Assembly: GCF_002953135.1 (NCBI RefSeq)
Contig: NZ_CP026372.1
Span: 3,087,501 to 3,151,500, forward strand
Length of the DNA: 64,000 bases
Reading direction: 5' to 3'
Source of the DNA: Sphingobium sp. SCG-1
GTDB taxonomy: Bacteria > Pseudomonadota > Alphaproteobacteria > Sphingomonadales > Sphingomonadaceae
Shown: piece by piece, positions 8,735-18,034 of the stretch
Layout: every line of letters starts with the position of its first letter
How positions within the stretch are numbered: the first letter of the stretch is position 1
The notes under the pieces: model-generated
Told to the model about the DNA's origin: nothing
The model's input: only the letters and a program-made list of their open reading frames with translations
The model's database searches: none
Position numbers and translations under genes: made by a program

Positions 8735-9522
8735 CTCATCTTCTTGGGCTTATACCCAAACGCTTGCCTGGCGAGCGCCACCACAGCCGGATCGACCTCG
8801 GGCATATCCATCGGCACCAGCTTCTCCAGCGTATCCGCGACATAGGTCAGCGCCGCGATCCTCCCGGCCTTGCGGCTGTTATTGTCGACTACCTTCCACG
8901 GCGCATGCTCGGTATCAGTCTTCTTGAACATGTCGTGCATGGCCGCGAGATACTCCGCCCGCTTGTTCCGGTTGCGGTAATCGTCCTCGCCCGTCTTCCA
9001 TCGCTTCCACGGCGTATCCAGCCGCTCGGCAAGCTGCTTGTCCTGCGTTTCCTGCGTGATGTGGATGAACAGCTTGACGATGTTCGTGCCCGAATTGACC
9101 TGCTGCGCCTCGAAATCGTTGATCTCGCCAAAGGACCGCTTCCACTCCGCCTTGCTGCAGAAACCCTCGACTCGCTCGACCAGCACGCGGCCGTACCAAC
9201 TGCGGTCGAAGATCGCGATGTTGCGGCTGGCGGGGAGCCGGTTCCAGAAGTGCCACAGATAATGGTGGTCGCGCTCTTCCTCGGTCGGTGCGGAGATCGG
9301 CCAGACGTGGAAGTATCGCGGGTCCCACTCCGCCGCCATCCGCTGGATGATGCCGCCCTTACCCGCCGCGTCCCATCCCTCGAACAGAATGACGCTCCGC
9401 TTGCCGTGGACGATATGCGCCACCTGCACCTTGGCCAAGCGCTCCTGAAGCGCGGCAAGTTCGGTTTCATAGTCGCCCGTGAACTTGGCGCCGGTCTCAT
9501 AGTCGTCGAGCTTTATGGTCAT
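8731..9522 (-). CDS. ppk2: Polyphosphate kinase 2 (PPK2 family)
   Basis: PPK2 enzymes transfer phosphate between polyphosphate and nucleoside di- or monophosphates. The 263-residue single-domain protein has Walker A GWDAAGKGG (49-57), the FDRSWYGRVLVERVEG lid and Walker B region, and a conserved YRNRNKRAEYLAAM stretch. One PPK2 domain and this length fit the short class; nucleotide preference cannot be read safely from sequence. It converges on greB with overlapping stop codons, so the two transcripts share a 3' end region. Confidence 0.93.
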   Translation of the reverse strand: MTIKLDDYETGAKFTGDYETELAALQERLAKVQVAHIVHGKRSVILFEGWDAAGKGGIIQRMAAEWDPRYFHVWPISAPTEEERDHHYLWHFWNRLPASRNIAIFDRSWYGRVLVERVEGFCSKAEWKRSFGEINDFEAQQVNSGTNIVKLFIHITQETQDKQLAERLDTPWKRWKTGEDDYRNRNKRAEYLAAMHDMFKKTDTEHAPWKVVDNNSRKAGRIAALTYVADTLEKLVPMDMPEVDPAVVALARQAFGYKPKKMS

Positions 9523-9592
9523 GACGAGAGCCTACATCATTCGCCGCCCCGCGAGTAGGGCATCATCCATACAGTGAAGGTGAGGCTCGATT

Positions 9593-9793
9593 TCAGCCGT
9601 CGATCGCCTTGCGCACCCGGTCGCGGACGGCGGTGATGCGCGCGGCGGCTTCCGAAAAGGTGATGACATCCGCCCGGTTGCCGTTGGCCCGTGCGTCCTT
9701 CGCCGAGTCATTATATCCCTCAAGGTCCGTCTCAAGCGCGTCGACCAGGATTTCGGCTTCGTCTTCGGTAAAGGTCAGGGTGATGTTCTTCAT
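9593..9793 (-). CDS. Small conserved-looking protein, 66 aa
   Basis: The product begins MKNITLTFTEDEAEILVDAL and is acidic and mostly helical by composition. GGAGAC stands a suitable distance before the ATG, and the codon usage resembles the neighbours. No motif gives a function. It stands alone between PPK2 and PhoD on the same strand. I do not recognise the family. Confidence 0.6.
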   Translation of the reverse strand: MKNITLTFTEDEAEILVDALETDLEGYNDSAKDARANGNRADVITFSEAAARITAVRDRVRKAIDG

Positions 9794-9893
9794 GGGATCG
9801 GTCTCCTTTGCAGGGGCACTTATGACGCCGACTTAACAAGCGCAACCCGAATGCGGTTTCGTTGAAGACCGGTTTTTACCGTCAACTTCACGC

Positions 9894-11459
9894 TCAGCTT
9901 GCGATGTTGAGCGCGGGTCGCCCGTGCTCCACGGTGATCGTCGCCGCGGTAGAGATCGGCGCGCCGGGCTGGGTTATCATCGGCACCGTCCGGCACTGCG
10001 TCTGCCAATCGGCGGGCGTCACGTCGCACATCAAATAGCCGCGCCGGTCGCCCGAATATTTGAGGAACGGATTGCGCGCCTTCACTCGCTCCGCCCCCGC
10101 TCGCTTGTCCGCGCCATCGCCGCCGGAGGTGATCGACGTCGCGACGAACTCCACTGCAACAGCATCACCCTCCCCCTTCCCGCGCCGCAATTCCCCCGCG
10201 AAATTCTGATGCTCGTCCCCGGTCAGCACCACCACATTGCCTAGCCCCGCAAACCGCGAGAGCAACCGTTCGCGCGGAGCATCATAGCCGCCCCAGCTAT
10301 CCATGTTGCGCGTCTCCACCGGTTGCTCCCCCAACCGCCGGTCGAGCGGCATCATCATCACCTGTTGCGCGATGGCGTTCCACCGCCCCGCCTTCTGCCG
10401 CAGGTTCCCGTCCAGCCACGCCTCCTGCGCCGCGCCCAGCACCTGCGCCTTTACGTCCCCCACCCCCGCGCAGACGGCCACAAACCCGTCCCCGCACGGC
10501 TGGTCGCTGCGGAACTGCCGCGTGTCCAGGAAATGCAGGTCGAGCAGATTGCCGTACAGCGCCCGCCGATACACCTGCATGCCGCTAGCGCCCGGAAACG
10601 CCGATTTGCGCAGCGGCATATGTTCGTAAAACGCCTGAAACGCCGCCGCCCGGCGCAGCGCGAACACCTCGGGCGGCACCTTGTACTTGCTGTCGAGGCC
10701 GACCCAGTTGTCCTCCACCTCATGATCGTCCGGCGTCACGAACCACGCGGCGGCGGCATGCGCGTCCTGCAAATCGGTGTCGAGCTTCGTCTGCGTGTAG
10801 CGGCGGCGATAATCGTCCAACGTGAAGGTCGCTTGCCCCCAATGCCGACGCACGAAATGACGCTCGCTGCCGTCATAGTCGTACTTCATCCCATTGCCGC
10901 GATCTTCGTAAATATAATCGCCATAGTGGAACACGAACGCCGCGTCCTCGTCCGCCAGATGCCGGAAGGCCGTATAATAGCCCTCCTGATAATGCTGGCA
11001 GCCCGCCACCGCAAAGCGCACCCGGTCGACCGCCGCGCCCGGCAGAGGCAGCGTCATCGCCTGGCCCCGCATCGATTTCTCCGCGCCCACCCGAAAGCGA
11101 TACCAGTATGGCCGCGCGGGTTTCAGGCCCGCCACTTCGACATGGACGCTGTGCGCCAGTTCGGGTCGCGCCAGTTCCGTGCCCTTCGCCACGATATCGC
11201 GCATCGCCATGTCGGAGGCGACTTCCCAGTCCACCGCGACCGGCGCCATCGGCATGCCGCCATGCGCGTCCATCGGATCGGGGCACAGCCGCGTCCAGAT
11301 CACGAAGCCATCCGCCACCGGATCGCCCGCCGCCACGCCCAGCGAAAAGGGATCGGCCACAAACAACTGCTGCGCGCGCAGGATAGCCGGCGCCGCCAGC
11401 AGCCCCGACCCTGCGGCCAGCGTTCCCAGAAGCGATCGGCGCGTAAAGCGATGAGTCAT
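9894..11459 (-). CDS. phoD: Alkaline phosphatase D (PhoD), Tat-exported
   Basis: PhoD is a calcium/iron-dependent phosphodiesterase-phosphatase exported folded by the Tat system. The 521-residue protein starts with the twin-arginine signal TRRSLLG (residues 6-12) and an Ala-rich hydrophobic core. It then has the PhoD N-terminal domain (FSLGVAAGDPVADGFVIWTRL) and metal-site motifs in FHYGDYIYEDRGN, PDDHEVEDNW and LTGDEHQNF. It probably scavenges phosphate from phosphodiesters or phospholipids. I saw no convincing Pho box in the short upstream gap. PPK2 lies nearby on the same strand, which gives a loose phosphate theme but not an operon. Confidence 0.93.
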   Translation of the reverse strand: MTHRFTRRSLLGTLAAGSGLLAAPAILRAQQLFVADPFSLGVAAGDPVADGFVIWTRLCPDPMDAHGGMPMAPVAVDWEVASDMAMRDIVAKGTELARPELAHSVHVEVAGLKPARPYWYRFRVGAEKSMRGQAMTLPLPGAAVDRVRFAVAGCQHYQEGYYTAFRHLADEDAAFVFHYGDYIYEDRGNGMKYDYDGSERHFVRRHWGQATFTLDDYRRRYTQTKLDTDLQDAHAAAAWFVTPDDHEVEDNWVGLDSKYKVPPEVFALRRAAAFQAFYEHMPLRKSAFPGASGMQVYRRALYGNLLDLHFLDTRQFRSDQPCGDGFVAVCAGVGDVKAQVLGAAQEAWLDGNLRQKAGRWNAIAQQVMMMPLDRRLGEQPVETRNMDSWGGYDAPRERLLSRFAGLGNVVVLTGDEHQNFAGELRRGKGEGDAVAVEFVATSITSGGDGADKRAGAERVKARNPFLKYSGDRRGYLMCDVTPADWQTQCRTVPMITQPGAPISTAATITVEHGRPALNIAS

Positions 11460-11664
11460 GGTCCGTCCCGACAGGCGATCAAAGCACGCCCCCCAACCCC
11501 CTAGCGCGCCTTTACGACACTATGGCGAAAGGGTGCGGGGTGTCGAGGGGGGACGACTGGCCGGGAGCGGACCGGCAGGCTCCATTTTTATGTGAGAGGA
11601 ACGGTCGCTCAACTAACCAAAGCTCCTCATGCTCGAGGCAATTGCCGCCTATTCTAAGTCCTAG

Positions 11665-12258
11665 TCATGACATCAGGCGAAACCATGAGCGGACTGCCAA
11701 ATTAAGGCGGTCTTGCTCAAGCTCGTCGGTAGGATTGCAGTGTGCGATAGGCCCACGAAGCAGGTTTAGCTGATTCGAGACGTTACTGACAGCAGACTTG
11801 GAATTAAAGACGGGTTCGAACAACTCCCAATTGTCCGTTATGATCTGCGATAGCTCGCCAAAGGTAGTATAATCTATCAGATCGTCCGATCGCGGCGTAA
11901 TGCCGCTGTCGACCTCCTTCCTATGACGAGGCGAGACTTGATCACGGATGCGTTTCTCGTCGACGCGATCGCTTTGCCACCAGTCCGCTCCTTCCGCCTC
12001 GAACATGATGTCCGACACAAGGCGCCTGATAGAGTTTTCAAGACAATAGAAGATCTCGTAAAATTCTGACATGCGAGATGCTTCTGAGCGAAGCGCGGCT
12101 TCGAACTGTTCGTACTCGGCGGCCTTTCGGCCTTTCGCACGGCGCGGCTCCCATCCTAAATCCACCCCGAACGCTTGCTCGATCCGCGACATGTCCGAGG
12201 CGATCTGAAGACCGCTCATCCCAAACGCGCGAATCAGACCGTCAGGACGACTAGGCAT
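11665..12258 (-). CDS. Swt1-type HEPN domain protein, candidate RNase toxin
   Basis: The 197-residue protein resembles the Swt1-family HEPN domain. It has a middle region with a long helix, DWW and a basic stretch, then an IDYTTFGELSQIITDNWELF segment. It ends in the HEPN signature RGPIAH (Arg168 to His173, an RX4H motif of the kind that cuts RNA in HEPN toxins). Its ATG lies inside the end of the DUF5343 gene (8-bp overlap), so the two are one transcriptional unit. The DNA is visibly poorer in GC than the flanking genes, which suggests acquisition. Function as toxin or defence effector is inference; no domain for sensing is visible. Confidence 0.75.
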   Translation of the reverse strand: MPSRPDGLIRAFGMSGLQIASDMSRIEQAFGVDLGWEPRRAKGRKAAEYEQFEAALRSEASRMSEFYEIFYCLENSIRRLVSDIMFEAEGADWWQSDRVDEKRIRDQVSPRHRKEVDSGITPRSDDLIDYTTFGELSQIITDNWELFEPVFNSKSAVSNVSNQLNLLRGPIAHCNPTDELEQDRLNLAVRSWFRLMS

Positions 12259-12889
12259 CGGAGGGTCTCAACAGGTGCTCCTTCAGGCTCTTGAAGATCG
12301 CATTGAATACCTCCGGGTCCGAGGTCGCCGGAAGATTCAAGTTTATTGTATAACCGAGGTTCAACCCGAACGACTGTGGTGAGATTGGAGTCTCGGCAGA
12401 AGGCTGCGTGGGCTTGTCATAGACTGGTATTGGCGCTGGCCCTGAAGGTGCCGGTTCGATTAACGGCGAGAAGTTCGCGAAGGTCTTCAGGTGCTTGATG
12501 CAAGCGCAGACCATCTTGACGGGACCCGCGTCGTGCGCTTGACCTGTTTCTTCCGTCACCAGACCTAAAAGAGCGTCGTCTGAGAGTTCGTGCATGAACT
12601 CGTTGCGAAGATACAAAGGTGCGTAGGCGATGCGAATTGACGCAGCGACCGCCGCTCCGGACTGAGCGGGATTTCGAAATTTCTTGTATATCTCACTGGG
12701 CGAGCCGTCCGCACTCGTAAATCCGATTTTCTTTAGGAACGAGGTCATCTGGTCGCCAGATCCTCCAGGAACCTTCAAGATCGTTTTCACAAAATCCTGG
12801 CTTACTTTTTCCGGCACTGCGGCTTGCTTGATCCCGATCAGCGCGCGGTCAATGTTGCCAGGGGAGGTTACGTAGGGAAGGGTTGCCAT
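12251..12889 (-). CDS. DUF5343 domain protein paired with the HEPN gene
   Basis: The 212-residue product begins LPYVTSPGNIDRALIGIKQA. It continues with a helix-turn-helix-like region (VSQDFVKTILKVPGGSGDQM, then LKKIGFTSADGSPSEIYKKF), a pattern typical of DUF5343. Residues 145-175 form a Pro-rich linker, and a short hydrophobic-charged C-terminal tail follows. It is the first gene of the pair and overlaps the HEPN gene by 8 bp. The winged-helix look suggests DNA or partner binding, possibly as antitoxin or sensor; that is inference. No strong ribosome-binding site is visible before its ATG. Confidence 0.75.
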   Translation of the reverse strand: MATLPYVTSPGNIDRALIGIKQAAVPEKVSQDFVKTILKVPGGSGDQMTSFLKKIGFTSADGSPSEIYKKFRNPAQSGAAVAASIRIAYAPLYLRNEFMHELSDDALLGLVTEETGQAHDAGPVKMVCACIKHLKTFANFSPLIEPAPSGPAPIPVYDKPTQPSAETPISPQSFGLNLGYTINLNLPATSDPEVFNAIFKSLKEHLLRPSDA

Positions 12890-13556
12890 CTAAAGTCCAA
12901 ATTATTGTTCATGAGCAGCAACGACAAAACGTACAAGGATTGCAAGAAAATTGTTTCGGTCCGAACACGATGCGAGCGCTTGGCCGCCTTTTACTCGGTA
13001 TCTGGCGCAGCGCTTCTCAAGCGAAGGACAGCTTACGAGACCGCGACGGCACGTGGTGATCGGTCGGCAACGGCCCAAATCCTCCTGTCCTACACCCCAC
13101 CCCCTGCGCTACACCCTCGCGCGTGTCTCAGGCTGAAAGCCCTGCACGCAGTCCGCGCCAAGTCCCTTGTCGATGCTGCCGCACCAATGCGGCCGGATCG
13201 CACAGCCAGATGGTTCCCGGCTGCACCTGTGCATTGGCGAATTCATGCCCCAAGGCATTGCGGGCCGCAGCGCCCCTTGAAGCGCTGCGACACTATCCTT
13301 GGGCGGGGACGCTCTGGCTGGCCTCAAGACTATGGGAAACAAGGGAGCGCGCGGCATGGAAAATTCGGTTTCGTTTCACGCGCCCCACGCTGCCACGCAA
13401 TGCGCAGGACAGCGCTGCATGACGCTCGCGGGCGCGCGGACCCTCTCCGCCGCAAGGGCCGCCGGGGAGCCACTGGGGGTGACGTAGCGTGACTTTCGTG
13501 ACCTTCCAGACATAATCGGGCCTCCGGGCCGGGCGCCCGCCGCGCCGCGATCCGCC
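12890..13556. other. Gene-poor stretch beside the DUF5343-HEPN pair
   Basis: Several open frames exist here on both strands but none has a ribosome-binding site and plausible product together. The left part (12890-13100) is AT-richer, like the HEPN pair. The right part returns to high GC. The only protein-like piece is the minus-strand remnant at 13128-13280. It may be the scar of the event that brought in the HEPN pair. Confidence 0.5.
13128..13280 (-). pseudogene. Possible 3' remnant of an unidentified gene
   Basis: Read on the minus strand, the frame ending at TGA 13128-13130 gives a protein-like tail containing GHEFANAQVQPGTIWLCDPA followed by an Arg-rich end. An upstream stop in the same frame, no start codon and no ribosome-binding site argue for a truncated gene end. 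The parent family is not recognised. Confidence 0.3.
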
Positions 13557-14744
13557 TTATCGCTGCTTCGCCGTCCGCTTGCCCGACGCCGCCCTGACTG
13601 CCCCAGCCCTGCCCGGCGCAGCCTTCCGCTTCGGCCTGGCCATCACCGACGCCACTACATTCTTCCGCAATTCCGCATCCGCCAGATATTGCGCATTCTC
13701 CAGGCGGATCGCGGCGGCGGCTTCATCGTAGAGGAAGGGCAGGATGCAATAGCGTGATCCCCGCGTGACCGGCGTCGCCTCGTGCAGCAGGGAGCAGGAG
13801 AAAACCACCGCCCCGCCGGTCGGCGGGCGATAGGTCCGCATCCCGAACTCGGGGAAGCGCAGGTCGCCGCCGTCATAGTCCCCGGCGTTGAGGTTGATCG
13901 ACACGGCAAAGCGGCGATGCGCGGTGCCCAGCGTCGTATTGTCCTTGTGCGGGCGGAAGTAGCCGCCGCTGTCCGCATCGTACCGCGCGATCAGATAACG
14001 CTCCATCCGCGTCACCTGAAACTGGAACGCGCGCTGGATCTGCGGCACCAGCCGCCGCATGATCCGCGCCTGCAACGCGTTGCGCAACGCGTCGTCCTCG
14101 ATCAGGCAGTCGCTGCGCCGCTTGTGGCTGTGGTCGACGACCATGATCGTGTTGCCGCTCGCCGGGTCGGTCTTCATATAGCCGCTGTCCTGCGGCCCGC
14201 TCGCCTCGCAATAGGCGATATAATCGCGGCACAGCTCCGGCTCCAGCAGGTTGGGGATCTGGAGCACGGGGGCCGCGCTCTGCATGTCCTGCGCGGGATT
14301 AGCCAGGGGGGCGAGTTCCGCGCAGAGCCGGGCATGGTGCGTCGCCGGGTCTTCGATGGGCAGGACGGCCAGCACGCGAAGCGCCGGATCGAGTATCCAG
14401 CTCGTGAGCGACAACCGCTGCCCGTCTTCCCCAAGGCACCCGAACGTCCGGGCCAGCGCGCCATCATGGTCCCAGAATATGCGGATGCCGGGATAGCGAT
14501 CGACAAGGCGCTTGTCCGCCTCGTCCTGCGGATCGCTGGAGACCAGGAAGATGCTGGCGAAGCTGTCGTCGAACGGCCCCGCCGCGCTGTAAAGCTGTTG
14601 CAGGAAAGCGTCGACGCCCGGCACGCGCGAACTGGCGATGAAGCTGACGACGACGTACCGCCCCGCGACGCTATCGAACGCATAGCGCGGATTGCCGATG
14701 CCGCGGGCATAGAGAGTGGGAACGGGATCGCCGGGTGCAAACAT
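13557..14744 (-). CDS. Redoxin-like domain fused to a 2OG-Fe(II) oxygenase
   Basis: The protein has two parts. The N-terminal 160 residues look like a thioredoxin-fold redoxin (MFAPGDPVPTL start, FLVSSDPQDEADKRL, IFWDHDGALARTFG), but the resolving CxxC is absent. The C-terminal part is a prolyl-4-hydroxylase-type oxygenase with the iron ligands in HKDNT (HxD) and a distal His in LLHEATPV, plus an Arg in RGSRY for 2-oxoglutarate. A basic, low-complexity tail ends the protein. The frame opens earlier (14849), but the ATG at 14744 gives the natural redoxin start and 395 residues. The substrate is unknown; peptide or protein hydroxylation is the usual family role. Confidence 0.8.
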   Translation of the reverse strand: MFAPGDPVPTLYARGIGNPRYAFDSVAGRYVVVSFIASSRVPGVDAFLQQLYSAAGPFDDSFASIFLVSSDPQDEADKRLVDRYPGIRIFWDHDGALARTFGCLGEDGQRLSLTSWILDPALRVLAVLPIEDPATHHARLCAELAPLANPAQDMQSAAPVLQIPNLLEPELCRDYIAYCEASGPQDSGYMKTDPASGNTIMVVDHSHKRRSDCLIEDDALRNALQARIMRRLVPQIQRAFQFQVTRMERYLIARYDADSGGYFRPHKDNTTLGTAHRRFAVSINLNAGDYDGGDLRFPEFGMRTYRPPTGGAVVFSCSLLHEATPVTRGSRYCILPFLYDEAAAAIRLENAQYLADAELRKNVVASVMARPKRKAAPGRAGAVRAASGKRTAKQR

Positions 14745-14905
14745 GGCCCACTCTATCGCTGACTCGTGTTTAATAACAGGTTGCGGCGTCTGTCGCCGAG
14801 CAACGCCACAGACATATTTTCTTACAATCGCGCGGAGGTTGCGCAACACCAGCTTCCTATTTCCTGACAGTCGCCGCGCCGCGCGGCTTTGTTCAGGAGA
14901 CGATT

Positions 14906-15160
14906 ATGTCTATTCGCTTGCCCCTTCTTTGCGCCATCGCCATCGCGGCAGTCCCGGTCTCCGTATCGGCAAAAGGCCCCGCCGATACCCGCATCCGCCC
15001 CGCCGTCACCGAAGCGCAGAAGAACCCTTCCGCCGAGCGCCACTCGCGGACAATCAAGTGCCACCATGAGTCGAGCAAAGCGACGACCTGCCACGGATAT
15101 AACCACATGGCGGAACAGCGCCGTCTGGCCGCAGCGGGACAACTCGCCTCCAGCCGGTGA
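14906..15160 (+). CDS. Small exported protein, 84 aa
   Basis: A clear signal peptide (MSIRLPLLCAIAIAAVPVSVSA) is followed by a short hydrophilic mature part of about 60 residues with two Cys (KCHHES and TTCHGY). These could form one disulphide in the periplasm or bind metal with the nearby His residues. CAGGAGACG precedes the ATG. It is divergent from the oxygenase gene. Function not recognised. Confidence 0.7.
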   Translation: MSIRLPLLCAIAIAAVPVSVSAKGPADTRIRPAVTEAQKNPSAERHSRTIKCHHESSKATTCHGYNHMAEQRRLAAAGQLASSR

Positions 15161-15307
15161 TGCCGCTCGAATGGAGAGCCGCCGCTGAACGCGGTCGGCT
15201 CCCCGTCCCGAAGATTGTTATAATGTTGTGACTTGACGAAAGGATCGAAAAGCAGGAACCCGTTGGTATCAGGCGCATCCGCGCTCATCCATTCCGAGGA
15301 TACCTCC

Positions 15308-17974
15308 ATGGCTCTGCATTCCCTTCTGCGCTCGCTGTGCATGACAGCCGCGCCGCTCGCCCTTTCCGTCAGCGCGTCCGCCCAGACTGCTCCCGCCCCC
15401 ACGCCATCAAGCGGCCCCGCCGCCAATGTGACGACGCAACTGCCTCGCGGAATCGTGCCGACGCACTACGCGATCACGGTCACGCCAGACGCCTCCAACC
15501 TGAAATTCGCGGGCAAGGTCGCCATCGACGTAACGCTGTCCAGTCCGAGCAATAACATCACGCTCAACGCGGCGGACCTCACAATCGGCAACGTCTCCAT
15601 CGCGGCCGCCGGCGGCAAAGCGATCAACGGCACCGCGGCAATCAATGCCGATGCGCAAACCGCGACGCTGAAGTTCGCGAAAGCACTAACGCCCGGTCAA
15701 TATGTGCTGTCGATCGATTATACCGGCATCATCAATACGCAGGCGAACGGCCTGTTCGCCCTCGATTACACCGACAACGCGGGCAAGGCGAAGCGCGCCC
15801 TGTTCACGCAGTTCGAAGCGCCCGACGCACGCCGCTTCGTACCAAGCTGGGATGAGCCGAGCTACAAGGCGACCTTCGACCTGACCGCAATCGTGCCCTC
15901 CGATCAACTCGCGGTCGGCAATATGCCGGTGAAGGCGCGCAAGGATTTGGGCAAGGGTCTGACGCAGGTGACGTTCGGCACTTCGCCGAAGATGTCATCC
16001 TATCTGCTGTTCTTCGGCCTCGGCGAACTGGACCGCGCCACCAAGATGGCCGGCGCGACCGAGATCGGCGTGATCACTGGCAAGGGCAACACCGGAAAGG
16101 CGCAACTGGCGCTGGATGGCGCGGCCGAGATCCTGCCCTATTATAACGACTATTTCGGCACGCCCTTCCCACTGCCGAAGCTGGATAACGTGGCTGGGCC
16201 GGGGCAGAGCCAGTTCTTCTCTGCGATGGAGAATTGGGGCGCGATCTTCACTTTCGAACGCGCGCTGCTGGTAGATCCCAAATTCACGTCCGAAGCGACG
16301 ACACGCCGCATCTACGAAACCGTCGCGCATGAAATGGCGCATCAGTGGTTCGGCGATCTGGTGACGATGGCGTGGTGGGACGACCTTTGGCTGAACGAGG
16401 GCTTCGCAAGCTGGATGGCGACGAAAGTGACCGACAAGTTGAAGCCGCAATGGGAGATGCTGCTCAATCGCGTCGGCAACAAGGAAAGCGCGATGAGCCT
16501 CGACGCATTCACCACGACGCATCCCGTCGTGCAGAAGATCACGACGGTGGATCAGGTCAATCAGGCATTCGACTCCATCACCTACGAAAAGGGAGAGGCG
16601 GTCATCTCTATGCTGGAGGCTTTTGCGGGTGAGGATGTGTGGCGCACGGGCATCCGAGATTACATGAAGGCTCACGCCTATGGGAACACGCAGACCGACG
16701 ATCTCTGGCGCGCCGTCGAAGGCGCAGGCGCGAAGGGGCTGGTTGCCATTGCGCACGACTTCACCACGCAGCCGGGCATTCCGCTGGTGAAGGTAGAGAA
16801 CGCACAATGCAAAGGCGGCTCAACCACACTCACGCTGAGCCAAAGCGAGTATAGCCGCGACGCCAAGGGCAAGACGCCGCTCCGCTGGAACGTCCCGGTT
16901 GGCGCGCAGACCATTGGTGGCGCGAAGCAAAGCCTGATCCTGAACGGCACCGGCACGATCACTTTGCCCGGCTGCGGCGCTTACGTCATCAACGCCGGAC
17001 AATCGGGCTACTACCGCTCGCTTTACCCGGCGACGAATGTGCAGGCGCTGACAAAGGGGTTCACGACGCTTCCCGCAATCGATCAGCTCGGCTTGATGGC
17101 CGACAATTGGGCACTGGCGATCGGCAACTATCAACCTATCAGCCTTCCGCTGGACATGATCGCGGCGGTGCCGAGCAATGCCAGTCCTGCGGTGCTGTCG
17201 GCCGTGCCTGGATATTGGGAGGCCACCTACGAGATGGCCGAGGGCCAGGCCGATTTGCAGGGCAAGCTATCAGCCTTCGCGTCGGCACGCCTGACGCCAG
17301 TCCTGACCAGCATCGGCTACGATGCGAAGGCTGGCGAGAACGCCCAGATCCCGTTGCTCCGCCAGAACCTTGTGGAAACGCTTGGTGCCGTCGGCGACAA
17401 GGCCGTGGTCGCGGAGGCCAACCGGCGCTTTGCCGCGCTGGCGACTAACCCCGATGCGCTGAACGGACCCCTGAAGAATGTATGGCTGCGGATCATCGCC
17501 GCCAACGCGGATCAGGCGACTTGGGACCAGCTGCGCAAGATGGCCAACAGCGCGCCGACCGATCTGGAGAAGAGCCAACTCTTCGCGCAATTAGGTTATG
17601 CCAAAGACCCGAAGCTGGGGCAGCAAGCCCTGGACTTGGCACTGACCGATGAGCCGGGCAAAACAACGAGCGCGGCGATCATCGCTGCGGTCGGCACCGC
17701 TCACGACATGTTAGCAGTCGATTATGTGTTGGCGCATCGCGAGCAGTACAACGCGCTTATTGACGTGTCGGCACGATCGCAGGCCCTTGCCCGGTTGGGT
17801 GGCGGTTCCGCCGATCCGGCGATGGCGGCCAAGCTGGACGCGTTCGCAACGCAATATCTGACGCCAGAATCGCGCAAGGTCGTGGATCGCGCAATTGCCG
17901 CAATCAAGGCGCGGAGCGAAACGCGTGCCCGCGTTGCGCCAGAACTGGCGACATGGTTGGCAAAGCGGAAGTGA
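15308..17974 (+). CDS. M1 family zinc aminopeptidase, exported
   Basis: M1 enzymes remove N-terminal residues from peptides. The 888-residue protein starts with a signal peptide (ALHSLLRSLCMTAAPLALSVSASAQ), pointing to the periplasm. It has the exopeptidase motif SAMENWGA and the zinc site HEMAHQWFGD with His341, His345 and Glu364 in LNEGF (HEXXH-X18-E). The long C-terminal helical domain is complete. ATG 15308 was chosen over the open frame from 15233 because it begins the signal peptide. A likely job is peptide scavenging. Confidence 0.93.
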   Translation: MALHSLLRSLCMTAAPLALSVSASAQTAPAPTPSSGPAANVTTQLPRGIVPTHYAITVTPDASNLKFAGKVAIDVTLSSPSNNITLNAADLTIGNVSIAAAGGKAINGTAAINADAQTATLKFAKALTPGQYVLSIDYTGIINTQANGLFALDYTDNAGKAKRALFTQFEAPDARRFVPSWDEPSYKATFDLTAIVPSDQLAVGNMPVKARKDLGKGLTQVTFGTSPKMSSYLLFFGLGELDRATKMAGATEIGVITGKGNTGKAQLALDGAAEILPYYNDYFGTPFPLPKLDNVAGPGQSQFFSAMENWGAIFTFERALLVDPKFTSEATTRRIYETVAHEMAHQWFGDLVTMAWWDDLWLNEGFASWMATKVTDKLKPQWEMLLNRVGNKESAMSLDAFTTTHPVVQKITTVDQVNQAFDSITYEKGEAVISMLEAFAGEDVWRTGIRDYMKAHAYGNTQTDDLWRAVEGAGAKGLVAIAHDFTTQPGIPLVKVENAQCKGGSTTLTLSQSEYSRDAKGKTPLRWNVPVGAQTIGGAKQSLILNGTGTITLPGCGAYVINAGQSGYYRSLYPATNVQALTKGFTTLPAIDQLGLMADNWALAIGNYQPISLPLDMIAAVPSNASPAVLSAVPGYWEATYEMAEGQADLQGKLSAFASARLTPVLTSIGYDAKAGENAQIPLLRQNLVETLGAVGDKAVVAEANRRFAALATNPDALNGPLKNVWLRIIAANADQATWDQLRKMANSAPTDLEKSQLFAQLGYAKDPKLGQQALDLALTDEPGKTTSAAIIAAVGTAHDMLAVDYVLAHREQYNALIDVSARSQALARLGGGSADPAMAAKLDAFATQYLTPESRKVVDRAIAAIKARSETRARVAPELATWLAKRK

Positions 17975-18003
17975 TGCGCACAACTTTGTGATGCCGGAAA
18001 GGA

Positions 18004-18034
18004 GTGCGGTGGCAGCGCTGCCGCACCCTTTTCC
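18004..18034 (+). terminator. Probable terminator after the M1 peptidase gene
   Basis: GTGCGG and CCGCAC enclose a loop that itself contains CAGCGCTG, and the hairpin runs into CCTTTTCC. The U-run is short, so termination may be partial. Confidence 0.45.

Noticed and set aside
10323..11504. 393-codon plus-strand open frame
   Set aside because: Antisense to phoD; His/Arg-rich shadow.
12824..13492. 222-codon plus-strand open frame
   Set aside because: It crosses the DUF5343 start region, is Arg-rich and has no ribosome-binding site.
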